Source: Simkaniaceae bacterium
Lineage (GTDB): Bacteria > Chlamydiota > Chlamydiia > Chlamydiales > Simkaniaceae
NCBI GenBank assembly: GCA_018399055.1
Contig: CP073762.1
Span: 1,116,001 to 1,180,000, forward strand
Direction: 5' to 3'
Length of the DNA: 64,000 bases
Of the stretch, positions 1 through 8,584 are shown in pieces. Position numbers and translations under genes: made by a program. Position 1 is the stretch's first letter. Each line of letters opens with the position of its first letter. The notes beneath the pieces are model-generated. The model did not search any database. It worked only from the letters and a program-made list of their open reading frames with translations, and had not been told where the DNA came from.

Positions 1-1
1 T

Positions 2-379
2 TGTACGCAGCCCGCAATTCGTCATAAATCATGGAATTTTATTACCGAAGTCATTGCAACAGCAGTGCTCTTGATTGGTGTTCTTGGCATTTTCAATATC
101 CATAATGGAATCGGAAGTGGCGTAGGACCCTTTGCTGTTGGATTGCTCGTCTTTAGCATTGGCCTTTCCCTTGGCGGTCCGACAGGCTATGCGATCAATC
201 CTGCTCGCGATCTGGGTCCTCGAATCGTTCATGCACTTTTCCCGATTCAAGGAAAAGGGGATTCTGATTGGGATTATGCATGGGTGCCCATTGTTGGCCC
301 CCTTCTTGGAGCCGGAATCGGATCCTTTATCTATCAACAATTTGTGAGTCAACTCCTTCCATTTGGGTCTGGTTTATGA
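2..379 (+). CDS. glpF: Glycerol facilitator / aquaporin, C-terminal part (5' end outside window)
   Basis: The reading frame is already open at base 2 and ends at TGA 377-379, so only the last ~125 residues are visible. They contain the second MIP-family half-helix motif as NPARD (in GYAINPARDLGPR). The Asp after NPAR is typical of glycerol-conducting members rather than water-only aquaporins. Two or three hydrophobic helices flank it, including the last one (VPIVGPLLGAGIGSFIY). The family forms inner-membrane tetramers that pass glycerol and small polyols. The stop overlaps the ATG of the following antiporter gene (ATGA, 376-379), implying co-transcription and coupled translation. Substrate is inferred from the NPARD motif only. 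Confidence 0.85.
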   Translation, partial: CTQPAIRHKSWNFITEVIATAVLLIGVLGIFNIHNGIGSGVGPFAVGLLVFSIGLSLGGPTGYAINPARDLGPRIVHALFPIQGKGDSDWDYAWVPIVGPLLGAGIGSFIYQQFVSQLLPFGSGL

Positions 380-1545
380 CAGTTCCCGACATTGCTCTAA
401 TGTGTTTTTTTCTTCTCCTTATTAGCTGGGGTTCCAGACGCCTTCCATTCATTCCTCTTCTTTGTTTGCTTTTCGGAATTGGGTGGGGATTTATTGGTCC
501 GCGCCACTCGATTACCGTTTTAGAAACCGTTGCAAAAGTTGCGCTTACCTTCTTTCTGTTTATTGACGGTGCACGCCTCCATATTCCAAAAATCTTCCAT
601 TTCCATTCGAAGAGGCTTCCCTCTATAGGCCTTATCGTCACGCTCATTTTGGGCATCCTCCTTATGCGTCATTTCTTTCAACTGACCTTGGAAGAATCAT
701 TTTTAACGATCTTGCCCCTTCTCATCATCGATGGAAAAACAACTCCGTCTGCCTTTTCTTCTGTCCTTCCTTCGCGGATACAGCAAATGGTAAATGTCGA
801 AGGATCTTTTACAGGAATCTTCGCATTTTTTCTCCTTTCACTTGTCCACCTGACCCATCCCTTCCATTTCTTTATCGGGATCTTTTTCCCCATCTTAGCC
901 GGTGTAGGGCTCGGTTATATTTGCGGCCTTGTGGCTAAAGCTGCTCTCGATACTGGGTGGGGGGATCATCATTTACTTAGAGGTGCGCTTTTCCTGATTC
1001 CCTATGCTATCTTCGCCTTTTGCGATCTCTTCGATTCAAATGGTTTTATTGGCGTGATTGCTGCGGGACTGACCTTTGGCCATTTTGCTCGTCCACTCTG
1101 CAATACCCTCTTTGATTTGGCGCGGCGGCAGGGAGCCTATCTTTACTACCTACTCCTCATCTTTTTTGGGATCTTTTCTCTACATGTGCTGTCGCAAACG
1201 CTCACATTGCCCCTGATCCTTTTTGCCCTGATCTTTCTTTTTGGTGTCCGTTTCATCGCCGTTTTAGCAAGCTTTATCAAAACTCCCTACCGATGGAAAA
1301 CCATAGGGTATTTTACCTTCATGTCGCCTAAGGGGCTCATTCCTATTGCGACAACGATGCTTTTTACCGAATACTACACATTCCCTGCCCAGAACCTAAT
1401 GCTTCAAATTGTCGTCACGACTCTCTTTTTCTCTCTCCTTATCCACCCCCTCTTTGCACGCCCTGTTGTTCATCTGTTCGGAAGCTCCTTAAATCGGCAC
1501 ACCGACAGTGCTGAATATCTCCCGACTGTCTCACTTCCTTTATAG
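376..1545 (+). CDS. Cation:proton antiporter (monovalent cation/H+ exchanger family)
   Basis: 389 aa and almost wholly hydrophobic, with about 11-12 predicted membrane segments. The open frame extends upstream to 268, but the ATG at 376 overlaps the previous stop (ATGA) and gives a typical N-terminus beginning in a membrane helix, so I chose it. The pattern fits the CPA-type Na+(K+)/H+ exchanger fold: an early ...FLLLISWGSRRLPFIP... stretch, a central FFLFIDGARLHI segment like the LxFxxGLxxD region of exchangers, and SPKGLIPIATTML near the C-terminus resembling the helix-10/11 region. Its likely role is pH and sodium homeostasis. It is co-transcribed with the upstream glycerol channel. Family placement is fairly sure; ion specificity cannot be read from the sequence. 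Confidence 0.75.
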   Translation: MTVPDIALMCFFLLLISWGSRRLPFIPLLCLLFGIGWGFIGPRHSITVLETVAKVALTFFLFIDGARLHIPKIFHFHSKRLPSIGLIVTLILGILLMRHFFQLTLEESFLTILPLLIIDGKTTPSAFSSVLPSRIQQMVNVEGSFTGIFAFFLLSLVHLTHPFHFFIGIFFPILAGVGLGYICGLVAKAALDTGWGDHHLLRGALFLIPYAIFAFCDLFDSNGFIGVIAAGLTFGHFARPLCNTLFDLARRQGAYLYYLLLIFFGIFSLHVLSQTLTLPLILFALIFLFGVRFIAVLASFIKTPYRWKTIGYFTFMSPKGLIPIATTMLFTEYYTFPAQNLMLQIVVTTLFFSLLIHPLFARPVVHLFGSSLNRHTDSAEYLPTVSLPL

Positions 1546-1618
1546 ATTTTAAGTCAGTCCTCTAACAGGAGCTGCAAAGCAGCTACTTGCTTAGTTCCTT
1601 TTAGCTTTTCGAATATAT

Positions 1619-1840
1619 TTATGGCCTTTCTCCAATGTAACTGTTAGGTATTTGAGTTTCCCCTTTCAAATAGCTTAAGGCTTTTTCTAATTCTTTTTTA
1701 GTAAGCCCATTTTCTTCATGTTCCTGATCAGCAAGGTGCGTTATTTGCCAAATCGAAAACCAAAATTCTTTTTCCCACGGTTGCCAAATTGGGAGTTCTG
1801 ATGGATTACTCGATGAACTGACTTGTTCGGATTGCTGCAA
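1619..1840 (-). pseudogene. 5'-truncated immunity-like gene downstream of orphan Rhs core
   Basis: An open frame of 73 codons whose only possible start is a TTG (1840) lying inside the orphan Rhs core, out of frame with it. It reads like real coding sequence (PIWQPWEKEFWFSIWQ, then ADQEHEENGLTKKELEKAL). A second, decayed copy of part of it (1710-1793) is at 2753-2834. The most economical reading is an immunity gene whose 5' end was replaced when the orphan Rhs fragment recombined in front of it. It could still be translated from the TTG. No family recognised. Confidence 0.5.
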
Positions 1841-2168
1841 GGCCTCCCACGCTTCCTGCGATACTTAAGCCGCTATCGACTAGGCCTGCAGTTTGAGCAG
1901 GCATTCCAGTTTTCTGCAGAAGCTGCGTTGTGACATGATCTCTTGGGTTTCCAGAAAAGGCAGTTTGTAGACCGGTGAAGAAATGATCCATGCCGTGGGC
2001 CATAATCAGGCCTCCAACGGGAGCTACAAGGCCACCAGTTCCTAGGGTCATTCCGCCGCCGATGATTGCTTCTGTAAGCCCACCGAAAGCTTGGAGACCT
2101 CCTTGGAAGCGGGGAGCGTTCCAGGTATTTGCGTTATAGTTTCTGTAAAAATCAATCGCATATCCGAG
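1806..2168 (-). pseudogene. Orphan Rhs core fragment (displaced C-terminal module)
   Basis: The minus-strand frame is open from just after a TAA (2169-2171) to the stop at 1806. Residues from NTWNAPRFQGG through GLAAIRTSQ are a near copy of the linker in the intact Rhs protein between its core domain and its toxin tip (DNA 3448-3773). There is no start codon before an internal Met, no YD repeats and no toxin tip. Translation stops right where homology to the main gene ends (FIE, stop). This is a classical displaced Rhs-CT remnant left after C-terminal replacement. Confidence 0.8.
1815..2145. repeat. Direct repeat of Rhs linker (second copy at 3448-3773)
   Basis: About 330 bp match the region 3448-3773 in the same orientation, with long identical runs interrupted by scattered substitutions (around 85-90% by eye). 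It encodes the conserved Rhs segment immediately upstream of the variable toxin tip. It would be the substrate for homologous recombination exchanging toxin tips. Confidence 0.9.
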
Positions 2169-2460
2169 TTACTTGTCCATCTGCTATTTCCTTTCCTTCC
2201 CATAGAGTTATATTTTTCCCAACAGATAGATTTGGTAGCGCTAGATCTCTATTTACAAATACAACGGGAACTTTATAATGCAAACCTGGAATTAATTTCT
2301 GATCACCAATAAGTAAGCGACAGTCATATGCTTTATCATCAATTATCATCGGGCATGCGTAGAAGTCGGCTACCCTGGACTTTTTGTGTCCTAAAGGCGA
2401 TACTCGCCCCCATTCAGAAGTTGTTCTAAATCTGACATTAATATAAATATCTGGCTTCAT
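2152..2460 (-). CDS. Small EF-Tu-like beta-barrel protein in toxin/immunity cluster
   Basis: 102 aa, starting MKPDIYINVRFRTT. The order of motifs resembles the beta-barrel domain of elongation factor Tu and the small free-standing proteins built on it: VRF at the start, then DCRLLIGD, PGLHYKVPVVF, LPNLSVGKNITLWEGK and a final VTRI. No GTPase domain is present. It lies between immunity-like genes downstream of the intact rhs and its 3' end overlaps the orphan Rhs frame, which places it in the immunity slot of a displaced module. No strong ribosome-binding site precedes the ATG. The fold is inferred from motif memory; an immunity role is inferred from position. Confidence 0.6.
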   Translation of the reverse strand: MKPDIYINVRFRTTSEWGRVSPLGHKKSRVADFYACPMIIDDKAYDCRLLIGDQKLIPGLHYKVPVVFVNRDLALPNLSVGKNITLWEGKEIADGQVTRICD

Positions 2461-2498
2461 TTGAATGTTTTTATATAATTAACAACTGCATTTTTAGG

Positions 2499-2702
2499 CT
2501 ATTCTTCAATTTTTTTCCATGCACTTTTTGGCACACCATAGTCTTTCCAAGCGCATTCCATCGCTATTTCTAGTGTATCTTGTAAATGATCGTGTATACA
2601 TTTCCCCCCTTCAAAGACATACAGATAAAATCCAACAAACGGGTCATGTTTGACTTCATAGCTTTGAGACTTTGAAGGAGAGGTATTGGCAATCCATCTC
2701 AT
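2499..2702 (-). CDS. Small acidic immunity-like protein (67 aa)
   Basis: The frame is open from 2777, but ATG 2702 has a clear GGAG seven bases upstream (2710-2713), so the protein is MRWIANTSPSK... (67 aa). It is cytosolic, Trp-rich and net acidic at the end (HDHLQDTLEIAMECAWKDYG...WKKIEE). Small soluble proteins of this style are common as cognate immunity genes next to Rhs or CDI toxin tips, and this gene lies in such an array. No toxin tip next to it remains, so it would be an orphan immunity gene. Family not firmly recognised. Confidence 0.6.
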   Translation of the reverse strand: MRWIANTSPSKSQSYEVKHDPFVGFYLYVFEGGKCIHDHLQDTLEIAMECAWKDYGVPKSAWKKIEE

Positions 2703-2752
2703 AATTCTTCTCCTGTAAAGTAATAGCGATGTTGGGAACCTGTATCGACCTG

Positions 2753-2834
2753 TTTTCTTCATGTTCATGATCAGCAAGATACGTTATTTGTCAAATCGAA
2801 AATCAAAATTCTCTTTCAGTTGTTTGCTAAAATT
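2753..2834 (-). pseudogene. Decayed second copy of the 1619-1840 gene
   Basis: Read on the minus strand, this segment gives EF*FSI*QITYLADHEHEEN, against EFWFSIWQITHLADQEHEEN in the 1619-1840 frame. Both Trp TGG codons have become TGA. Similarity fades on either side. It sits between two intact small genes and is clearly no longer translated in this frame. Confidence 0.75.
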
Positions 2835-3108
2835 AGATAGTATTAATCAAACCAGAAAGCTTTTTTGCGATACGTTTAGTAACTCGTTTATTCCCTTGTA
2901 ATCCCATATGTTCTGTCTCGATGCACCACAAATATTCAAAAATCTCATGTTCTAGTTTTCCAGAAACAATCAACTCCAATAGAGACGCTGCGTAAGCCTC
3001 ATACTCATCATGTGCTTCTGGGGTATTCTGAATACCTATGGGATCCCATTCTTTAAGAAGAATCATGCTAATTTTATTGTAGAGTAATATCTTAAGATCA
3101 TTTTTCAT
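2833..3108 (-). CDS. Putative immunity protein paired with the Rhs toxin
   Basis: 91 aa, with its ATG overlapping the rhs stop (ATGA at 3105-3108). This is the standard layout of a toxin and its cognate immunity gene. It is soluble and helical, with a WDPIGI...PEAHDEYEAYA motif followed by LLELIVSGK, YLWCIETEHMGL and a basic tail. The DPIG...EA.DEYD...YL..IE...MGL signature matches small proteins I associate with immunity genes beside polymorphic toxins. It would bind and block the toxin tip of the gene just upstream. The pairing is inferred from overlap and position. Confidence 0.75.
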   Translation of the reverse strand: MKNDLKILLYNKISMILLKEWDPIGIQNTPEAHDEYEAYAASLLELIVSGKLEHEIFEYLWCIETEHMGLQGNKRVTKRIAKKLSGLINTI

Positions 3109-6100
3109 TTGGGTGCTCCTGGAATTACCGTTACAACTCGTCTTGTATCGGCATTTAAAATAACTTGTACATTGTTGGTTGAATCATAATAGCCGATTGT
3201 CCCAGGTTTCATTGAAAATACTCGACCAGTTTTAATTGTGTTTTCAACAACAGAAGGTACCAAGCCACGATTCTGCATTTGATCTAATGCATGTCCGGAG
3301 TAAGATCGACCCTGAACCAATGTTTCCCTATTTCTAAGATTTTGGTATTTAGGCTGCTTAAGCTCAAACCCCTTATGGCCAGAGAAACCAGTTCTGTTAT
3401 TTAGTTCATAGCTGAGAAAAATCCTATTTTTAGGAAAAGCAGCTAACTGACTTGCACGGATAGCTCCGAGGCCTCCCATGCTTCCTGCGATACTTAAGCC
3501 GCTATCGACTAGGCCTGCAGTTTGAGAAGACATCCCAGTTCTCTGGAGAAGCTGGCTTGTGACATTATCTCTTGGGTTTCCGGAAAAGGCAGTTTGTAGA
3601 CCGGTGAAGAAATGATCCATGCCGTGGGCCATAATCAGACCTCCAACTGGAGCTGCAAAGCCGCCACTTCCCAGGGTCATTCCGCCGCCGATGACAGCTT
3701 CTGTGAGCCCACCGAAAGCCTGGAGGCCCCCTTGGAAGCGAGGAGCATTCCAAGCATTTGTAGCTAAATCTACAATTCCATAAATAAACCCCGGAGTCTT
3801 TCCATCACCTGAGCTACTTTTGAAACACCCACATTTAGATAGGCCAAGAATGCAGTTTGGTGTCCCATCGGGATTGTAGTCATAAATAATACACCCGCAG
3901 TTTTCATCACACTGCGTTGCGAGTCCCCAGGGGTCATGATACTTGAGGGGATTATTGTGGCAGAATAGATAGAGATTTAAGGAGTCGTGCGATCCGAGGG
4001 GATCGGGGCTGATCCACTTTTGGAGATCGGGGTGGTAGTAGCGCGCTCCGTAGTAGATAAGACCTGTTTCTGGGTCATGTCTTTTTCCTTGGAATCTCCA
4101 GGGGTTATCTGAGGGGGACTGAGAGACTTTTCCTCGCGAAGTAAAGATCTGCTCTTCACCGAATGCAGAAAAGTGGTAGTGTTCTACGATGTTTCGTTTT
4201 TTAAGATGGACCAGACAGCGGACATTTCCTCGAAGATCTGAGAGGGGAACATAGGGTATTTCTTGCAGCTCGATGGTTAAGATGGAGGTGTTTTCTAAGC
4301 TGTTGGGATTGAGTGGAATGCGTAGGGCTTTAATGTCTCCCTGCTCATCTAGAGCGCCGAGCTCGTACCCTGCGAAATAAAAATACCTTTCGACTTCCTC
4401 TTCATCGATGACTTTGCTAAGACGTCTACCGTCTACATTGTAGGTGTAATGGATAGACCCTTGCTCTGGAGATTGAGCAAAGATTAACCTTCCAAGGGCA
4501 TCGAATTGGAATTCTGTCGTTCCTAAAGAGTTGGAAAGTGCTTTGAGGTTTCCACAGTCGTCGTACGTGCAGGTAAAATCTTTTCCTTTGCTGATTTGAT
4601 TGAAAGGGGTGAGAATATAAGAGGTGTCATCTTTTGACTGACAATTTTGAAGGAGGTCATATTGATAGGAGTGGTTAAAATGTCCTTTTTCCGAAGTGAG
4701 CTGCGACAGGGGATCGTAGCAGAAGTGAGATTGGGTCGTTTCTTTGCCCCAATTGGTTTCTTGGGCTTTAGGATTGCCCAGGGGATCAAAGTCGATGCTA
4801 TCGGAGAAATAGTCAGTGAGAACCGCTGTTTTACGTCCTTGAGTGTCATAGTGGTTTGTTCTTGTTCCCAGTTTTCCCGGAAGGGTCTCTTGCAGGACGT
4901 GTCCCATAAGGTCTCTGTCTGTCACTTCATAGGAGTAGAGCTCTTTTCCTTTTTTAGAGAGGCGGAGGATTTTTGAAACGTAGGGGCCTTCGTAAAAGTA
5001 GTGGATTGAGGAACGATCAGGGAGAGTAATGCTTGTCACGCATCCTTCCCCATCGTACTGGAAGGTGGTGTTGCATTTTCCCCATTTGTCTTTAAGGGTC
5101 TCTGCATGGATTTGATGGGAAGCGTTGTAGGTTCTTTCTAGGGAAAAGATATTTTCGGATGCGATTTTTATGGTGTTTCCATTCTTATCAGAGGTAAGGG
5201 TATATTCTTTGGCTTTTTCATCCGGCCCTTCTTGATAAATGATACGGCTTAGGTTTCCTTGCGCATCGTATCCATATTTAATGGGTTTTTCAAAAGATGG
5301 GGCACTTTGAGAGATCAAATCGCCATAAGAATTATAGGAAAAAGAGGTCTGAATCTTTTCGCTCTTGTTTGGCTTGATCATTGTTGAAGCAAGGAGAGAA
5401 TTTGGGAAATACTTATGTATAATTTTGAAATGGTTGATTTTTTCTTGGGTGAGGTTATGTAAAGGATCGTAGGTGAAAGTTGTGTTGAGAAGGGATGTTG
5501 GGAGTCCTACGCTGTTGTAGGTTTCTTCTAGGAGCGATCCCAAAGGATCTTGAATATTTTTTTTTAAGATGCCTCCTTCTTCTTTATAGTTGATGTTCCA
5601 GCGGTCATCTCCTTTTTTGAGTTGAGAAGGGCGACCAAAGGGATCGTAAGTATGCTCTCGTAAAATCGCTTTTTTATTCATGGGAAAGCCGATTTCTTGA
5701 AAGAGTTCTTCTGAAGGGGTGTAGGTGAATTGTTTTTGGTAAAGAATTTTTCCTTGCTCATCCTCTACTTTTTCTTCAACAATCTTCCCGACAGCGTCAT
5801 AGTTTTGGGTATAGAGAGCATAGTGAGCATGATCTTTCCACTTTTTTGTTTCACGCAGGCGTCCTAAAGCATCGTAAGCAAAATCGATTACGTTCCCATC
5901 TTCAATGCGGGAGATACCGTTGCGCCACCATACGCTTGAGTCATTTTGAGCAAGTGTTTGTTGGATGAGATCTCCAGCAGTATTGTAGCAATACTTAATC
6001 TTTCCATTTCCGGTGCTTTCTGAAAGAAGTCGAAAGGCGTTGTAGAAGTATGCATCGACTTTAAATGGCTCTTTTATCGGCCCTCTTTCATAGTATCTCA

Positions 6101-8417
6101 CCTTTGTGATGCGGCCCAGGTAGTCGTAATCAAAGATTTTTGTGATCCCCTTAGGGGATGTGTGGCGGCAAAGGCTTCCTTCTAAGCTATAGAGGAGGGA
6201 CTCTTTTTCGCCATTGTTGGCAATGCGTGTAGGTTTCCCCCGAGCGTTGCATTGAATGGTGGTTGTTTTTTTCAGGGGATTGGTGATGAGAATAGGGTTA
6301 TCAAAGAGGTCGTATGTGTAGGTCCATGTAGCGCCTTCAGAGGAAGTTTTTTGAGTCAGGCGTCCGAGGGTGTCGTAAGAATAATGGGTCTCATTACCTA
6401 GGGAATCAACTTCTAGGGTTTGATTGCCTATTGCGTTGTAGGCGAATCGATCCTTTTGAGTAGGTGCGTTGTTTCCAGATCGTGTGATGGAGGTAAGGTT
6501 GTTTTGTAGATCATAATCGTAGTCAATTGTGAGAGCTTGGGTTTGTTCTTGGACAAGGTTGCCATTTGTATCGTAGAGATAGGCGGTCTCTTTGCCTAGA
6601 GGATCAGTGTGAGAGGTGAGTCTCCCTGCATCGTCATAGTTTTGTTCAGTGCTGTGGGATTGGGCTCCGTTTCTATCGTAGATTTCTTGTTTAATCAGAA
6701 AGCCGCGAGAGTCAAAGTGGTTGATGGTTTTCTTCAAGAAGATTTCACTTCTTGACTCGGGGTCGTAGGCCTTTTCTTCAATGATTTCAGGAGCCCCTAG
6801 ATTGGGAAGGTCTTGTTTGGGAGTGATTTCTGTGATGAATCGTTGGCGCACATAATCAACGTTGTTTGGATCGCGCGTATTCCCATTGTCGACAGTGATG
6901 CGGGTGAGGGAGCCTTCTTTGTTATAGTCGTAAAAAGTGCGTCTTTTTGCCTGTTTATTGTGGTGGATTTCTTTTCGTTTGATGATTGAGGTTCCCGGAA
7001 GGTAGGCAATAAGGGTGCCGTTTCCTTTTTCGTTGATCTGGGAGACAATATCTTCACTAGGAGAGCTTGTATAAGTGAGCGTTTTGGTGTAGCACTCCTG
7101 GTCTTTTCCCGGCTTTCCCTTTTGGTTAAAGGTGATAGGCTTGTCGCTTTCCCCGGTTAAATTCCCATACTCTGCTTCTTCGAGGATATTGCCTTCAGGA
7201 TCGTAGGAAAAGGTTTTGTAGTAGAGGGTGTTTTTTAGGGCGTCCTCCAATGATAAAGCGATAAGGTTGCCTTGGGTCTTTCTCTCCCCCCACGTTTTTC
7301 TAGTTGTCCTATAGGGAATGTTGTTGAGGGTTTCTTCTATAGAGGTGAGGCGGCGCTCTTCATCGTAATGATAGAGGACTTTTTGTCCAAAAGATGTTTG
7401 GATTTCTGTGACTCCTTCTTCATAGAAAAATTGGGTGTGGATGACTCCTTCTGAATGGGGTGTGGAAAGGGTTTTTACTCGACGGGTAGAGGCTCTTTCA
7501 TAATCGATTTCTGTATAATGCCCATTAGGAGACTCTTTTCGGGCAAGGAGGGCTTTTTCTCCTTCGACTTGGTATTGGTATGTGCACAAAGGAGAGGATG
7601 TTCTTTGGACTTCAGTGAGAAGGGAGGCTCCGGAAGGGTCTTTTTCTAAACAGTATTCTGCGCAGGTTCCATCACTTGCAGTGGCAAGGATGGTGGAGCC
7701 GTAGTCAATGGTGATCCAGCTGAAGGTTTTGCTGCTTTGAGCATTGGTCATTTTGATGTGTTTAAGGCGCAGCTCTTCATCGTACTCATATGAGATTCGA
7801 TTGCCGGTGGGAAGAGTTTCTTCCGTTAAATGAAATTGATGAGGGTCGCGGCTTTGTGTATAGGTCCTTTTCTCTCCTGAGCTTAAGTGAAGCTCAAAAG
7901 AGCGGCTTTGAGGATCGTAGTGGAGGACATGGTTTTTGACATTTGTCCAAGAGGAAGGAGATCCCTTGGCTGTATTGCACATGCCGACGTCCTCCTCTTC
8001 TAGATCGATAAGGAACTCTGAATGAACTTGCAGGTTTTCCCAGTTTTGAAAGCCAGAAAACTTGAGGAGACTTCCTTCAGGGGTTCCAACGAAGATATCT
8101 AGGTAAGGGGTTTGAAAACTGTCTTGCTCAGGGTGTGGGCACATTAGAAGAAAGGTCTGAGGTTGAAAGCGCCATCCTCCAAAGCTTGCGACATCTAAAG
8201 TATCTTGACTCGTATAAAATCTTGAAAGAACGAGAGGATCAGGGCCAAAAATATAAAGATCTACTTCCAGCTCTGAGTAATCTCCATGGATGACGCTGAC
8301 ATTTTGGACAAGGCTCTCTGGATCTCCTTCTCGAGATCCCACGAAGATATGTGGGGCACTTGCAGGGAGATTTTGGGTGCAAAACAGGCAGAGAATGAGC
8401 GCTAGGATAAGGCGCAT
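3105..8417 (-). CDS. Rhs/YD-repeat polymorphic toxin with C-terminal nuclease-like tip
   Basis: 1770 aa. Residues 1-20 form a signal peptide (MRLILALILCLFCTQNLPASA). There follows a ~230-aa N-terminal domain, then more than twenty YD-type repeats (YDxxGxL, for example YDTNGNLVQ, YDTLGRL, YDALGRL) that would build a hollow beta-cocoon. The Rhs-associated core is near residue 1430-1530 (RFQGKRHDPETGLIYYGARYY, then DPLG...NLYLFCHNNP...DPWGLA). After a glycine-rich linker, the last ~110 residues form the variable tip, with GHALDQMQNRGLVPSVV, ENTIKTGRVF and a final YYDSTNNVQVI...RRVVTV. This resembles DUF4258/BECR-type nuclease toxins. An immunity-like gene overlaps the stop. The target (host cell or competitor) is unknown. 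No neighbouring secretion genes are visible, so the signal peptide suggests Sec export. Confidence 0.9.
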   Translation of the reverse strand: MRLILALILCLFCTQNLPASAPHIFVGSREGDPESLVQNVSVIHGDYSELEVDLYIFGPDPLVLSRFYTSQDTLDVASFGGWRFQPQTFLLMCPHPEQDSFQTPYLDIFVGTPEGSLLKFSGFQNWENLQVHSEFLIDLEEEDVGMCNTAKGSPSSWTNVKNHVLHYDPQSRSFELHLSSGEKRTYTQSRDPHQFHLTEETLPTGNRISYEYDEELRLKHIKMTNAQSSKTFSWITIDYGSTILATASDGTCAEYCLEKDPSGASLLTEVQRTSSPLCTYQYQVEGEKALLARKESPNGHYTEIDYERASTRRVKTLSTPHSEGVIHTQFFYEEGVTEIQTSFGQKVLYHYDEERRLTSIEETLNNIPYRTTRKTWGERKTQGNLIALSLEDALKNTLYYKTFSYDPEGNILEEAEYGNLTGESDKPITFNQKGKPGKDQECYTKTLTYTSSPSEDIVSQINEKGNGTLIAYLPGTSIIKRKEIHHNKQAKRRTFYDYNKEGSLTRITVDNGNTRDPNNVDYVRQRFITEITPKQDLPNLGAPEIIEEKAYDPESRSEIFLKKTINHFDSRGFLIKQEIYDRNGAQSHSTEQNYDDAGRLTSHTDPLGKETAYLYDTNGNLVQEQTQALTIDYDYDLQNNLTSITRSGNNAPTQKDRFAYNAIGNQTLEVDSLGNETHYSYDTLGRLTQKTSSEGATWTYTYDLFDNPILITNPLKKTTTIQCNARGKPTRIANNGEKESLLYSLEGSLCRHTSPKGITKIFDYDYLGRITKVRYYERGPIKEPFKVDAYFYNAFRLLSESTGNGKIKYCYNTAGDLIQQTLAQNDSSVWWRNGISRIEDGNVIDFAYDALGRLRETKKWKDHAHYALYTQNYDAVGKIVEEKVEDEQGKILYQKQFTYTPSEELFQEIGFPMNKKAILREHTYDPFGRPSQLKKGDDRWNINYKEEGGILKKNIQDPLGSLLEETYNSVGLPTSLLNTTFTYDPLHNLTQEKINHFKIIHKYFPNSLLASTMIKPNKSEKIQTSFSYNSYGDLISQSAPSFEKPIKYGYDAQGNLSRIIYQEGPDEKAKEYTLTSDKNGNTIKIASENIFSLERTYNASHQIHAETLKDKWGKCNTTFQYDGEGCVTSITLPDRSSIHYFYEGPYVSKILRLSKKGKELYSYEVTDRDLMGHVLQETLPGKLGTRTNHYDTQGRKTAVLTDYFSDSIDFDPLGNPKAQETNWGKETTQSHFCYDPLSQLTSEKGHFNHSYQYDLLQNCQSKDDTSYILTPFNQISKGKDFTCTYDDCGNLKALSNSLGTTEFQFDALGRLIFAQSPEQGSIHYTYNVDGRRLSKVIDEEEVERYFYFAGYELGALDEQGDIKALRIPLNPNSLENTSILTIELQEIPYVPLSDLRGNVRCLVHLKKRNIVEHYHFSAFGEEQIFTSRGKVSQSPSDNPWRFQGKRHDPETGLIYYGARYYHPDLQKWISPDPLGSHDSLNLYLFCHNNPLKYHDPWGLATQCDENCGCIIYDYNPDGTPNCILGLSKCGCFKSSSGDGKTPGFIYGIVDLATNAWNAPRFQGGLQAFGGLTEAVIGGGMTLGSGGFAAPVGGLIMAHGMDHFFTGLQTAFSGNPRDNVTSQLLQRTGMSSQTAGLVDSGLSIAGSMGGLGAIRASQLAAFPKNRIFLSYELNNRTGFSGHKGFELKQPKYQNLRNRETLVQGRSYSGHALDQMQNRGLVPSVVENTIKTGRVFSMKPGTIGYYDSTNNVQVILNADTRRVVTVIPGAPK

Positions 8418-8584
8418 CGTATGTGCAAGGCTCCCTTGTTTTTCAAAGCAAGAGATTATGCCTCAAGTATGTTTTATGAGGAATGAATAATTGAAACTTT
8501 GTAATGATGATCGATCTCCCTAGATATTGTAGGCAATTCTTTTTTGTTGCTAGGGGAAAGGTGTTTTTGGCATAACCTTGTTAT

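Noticed and set aside
1570-1584. Hairpin AGCTGC-AAA-GCAGCT between the antiporter and the Rhs cassettes
   Set aside because: Six-base stem without a T-run on either side; too weak to call a terminator.
4647-4976. Long plus-strand frames opposite the Rhs gene
   Set aside because: Frames antisense to a long repetitive gene arise from its codon pattern; no start signals or domain content.
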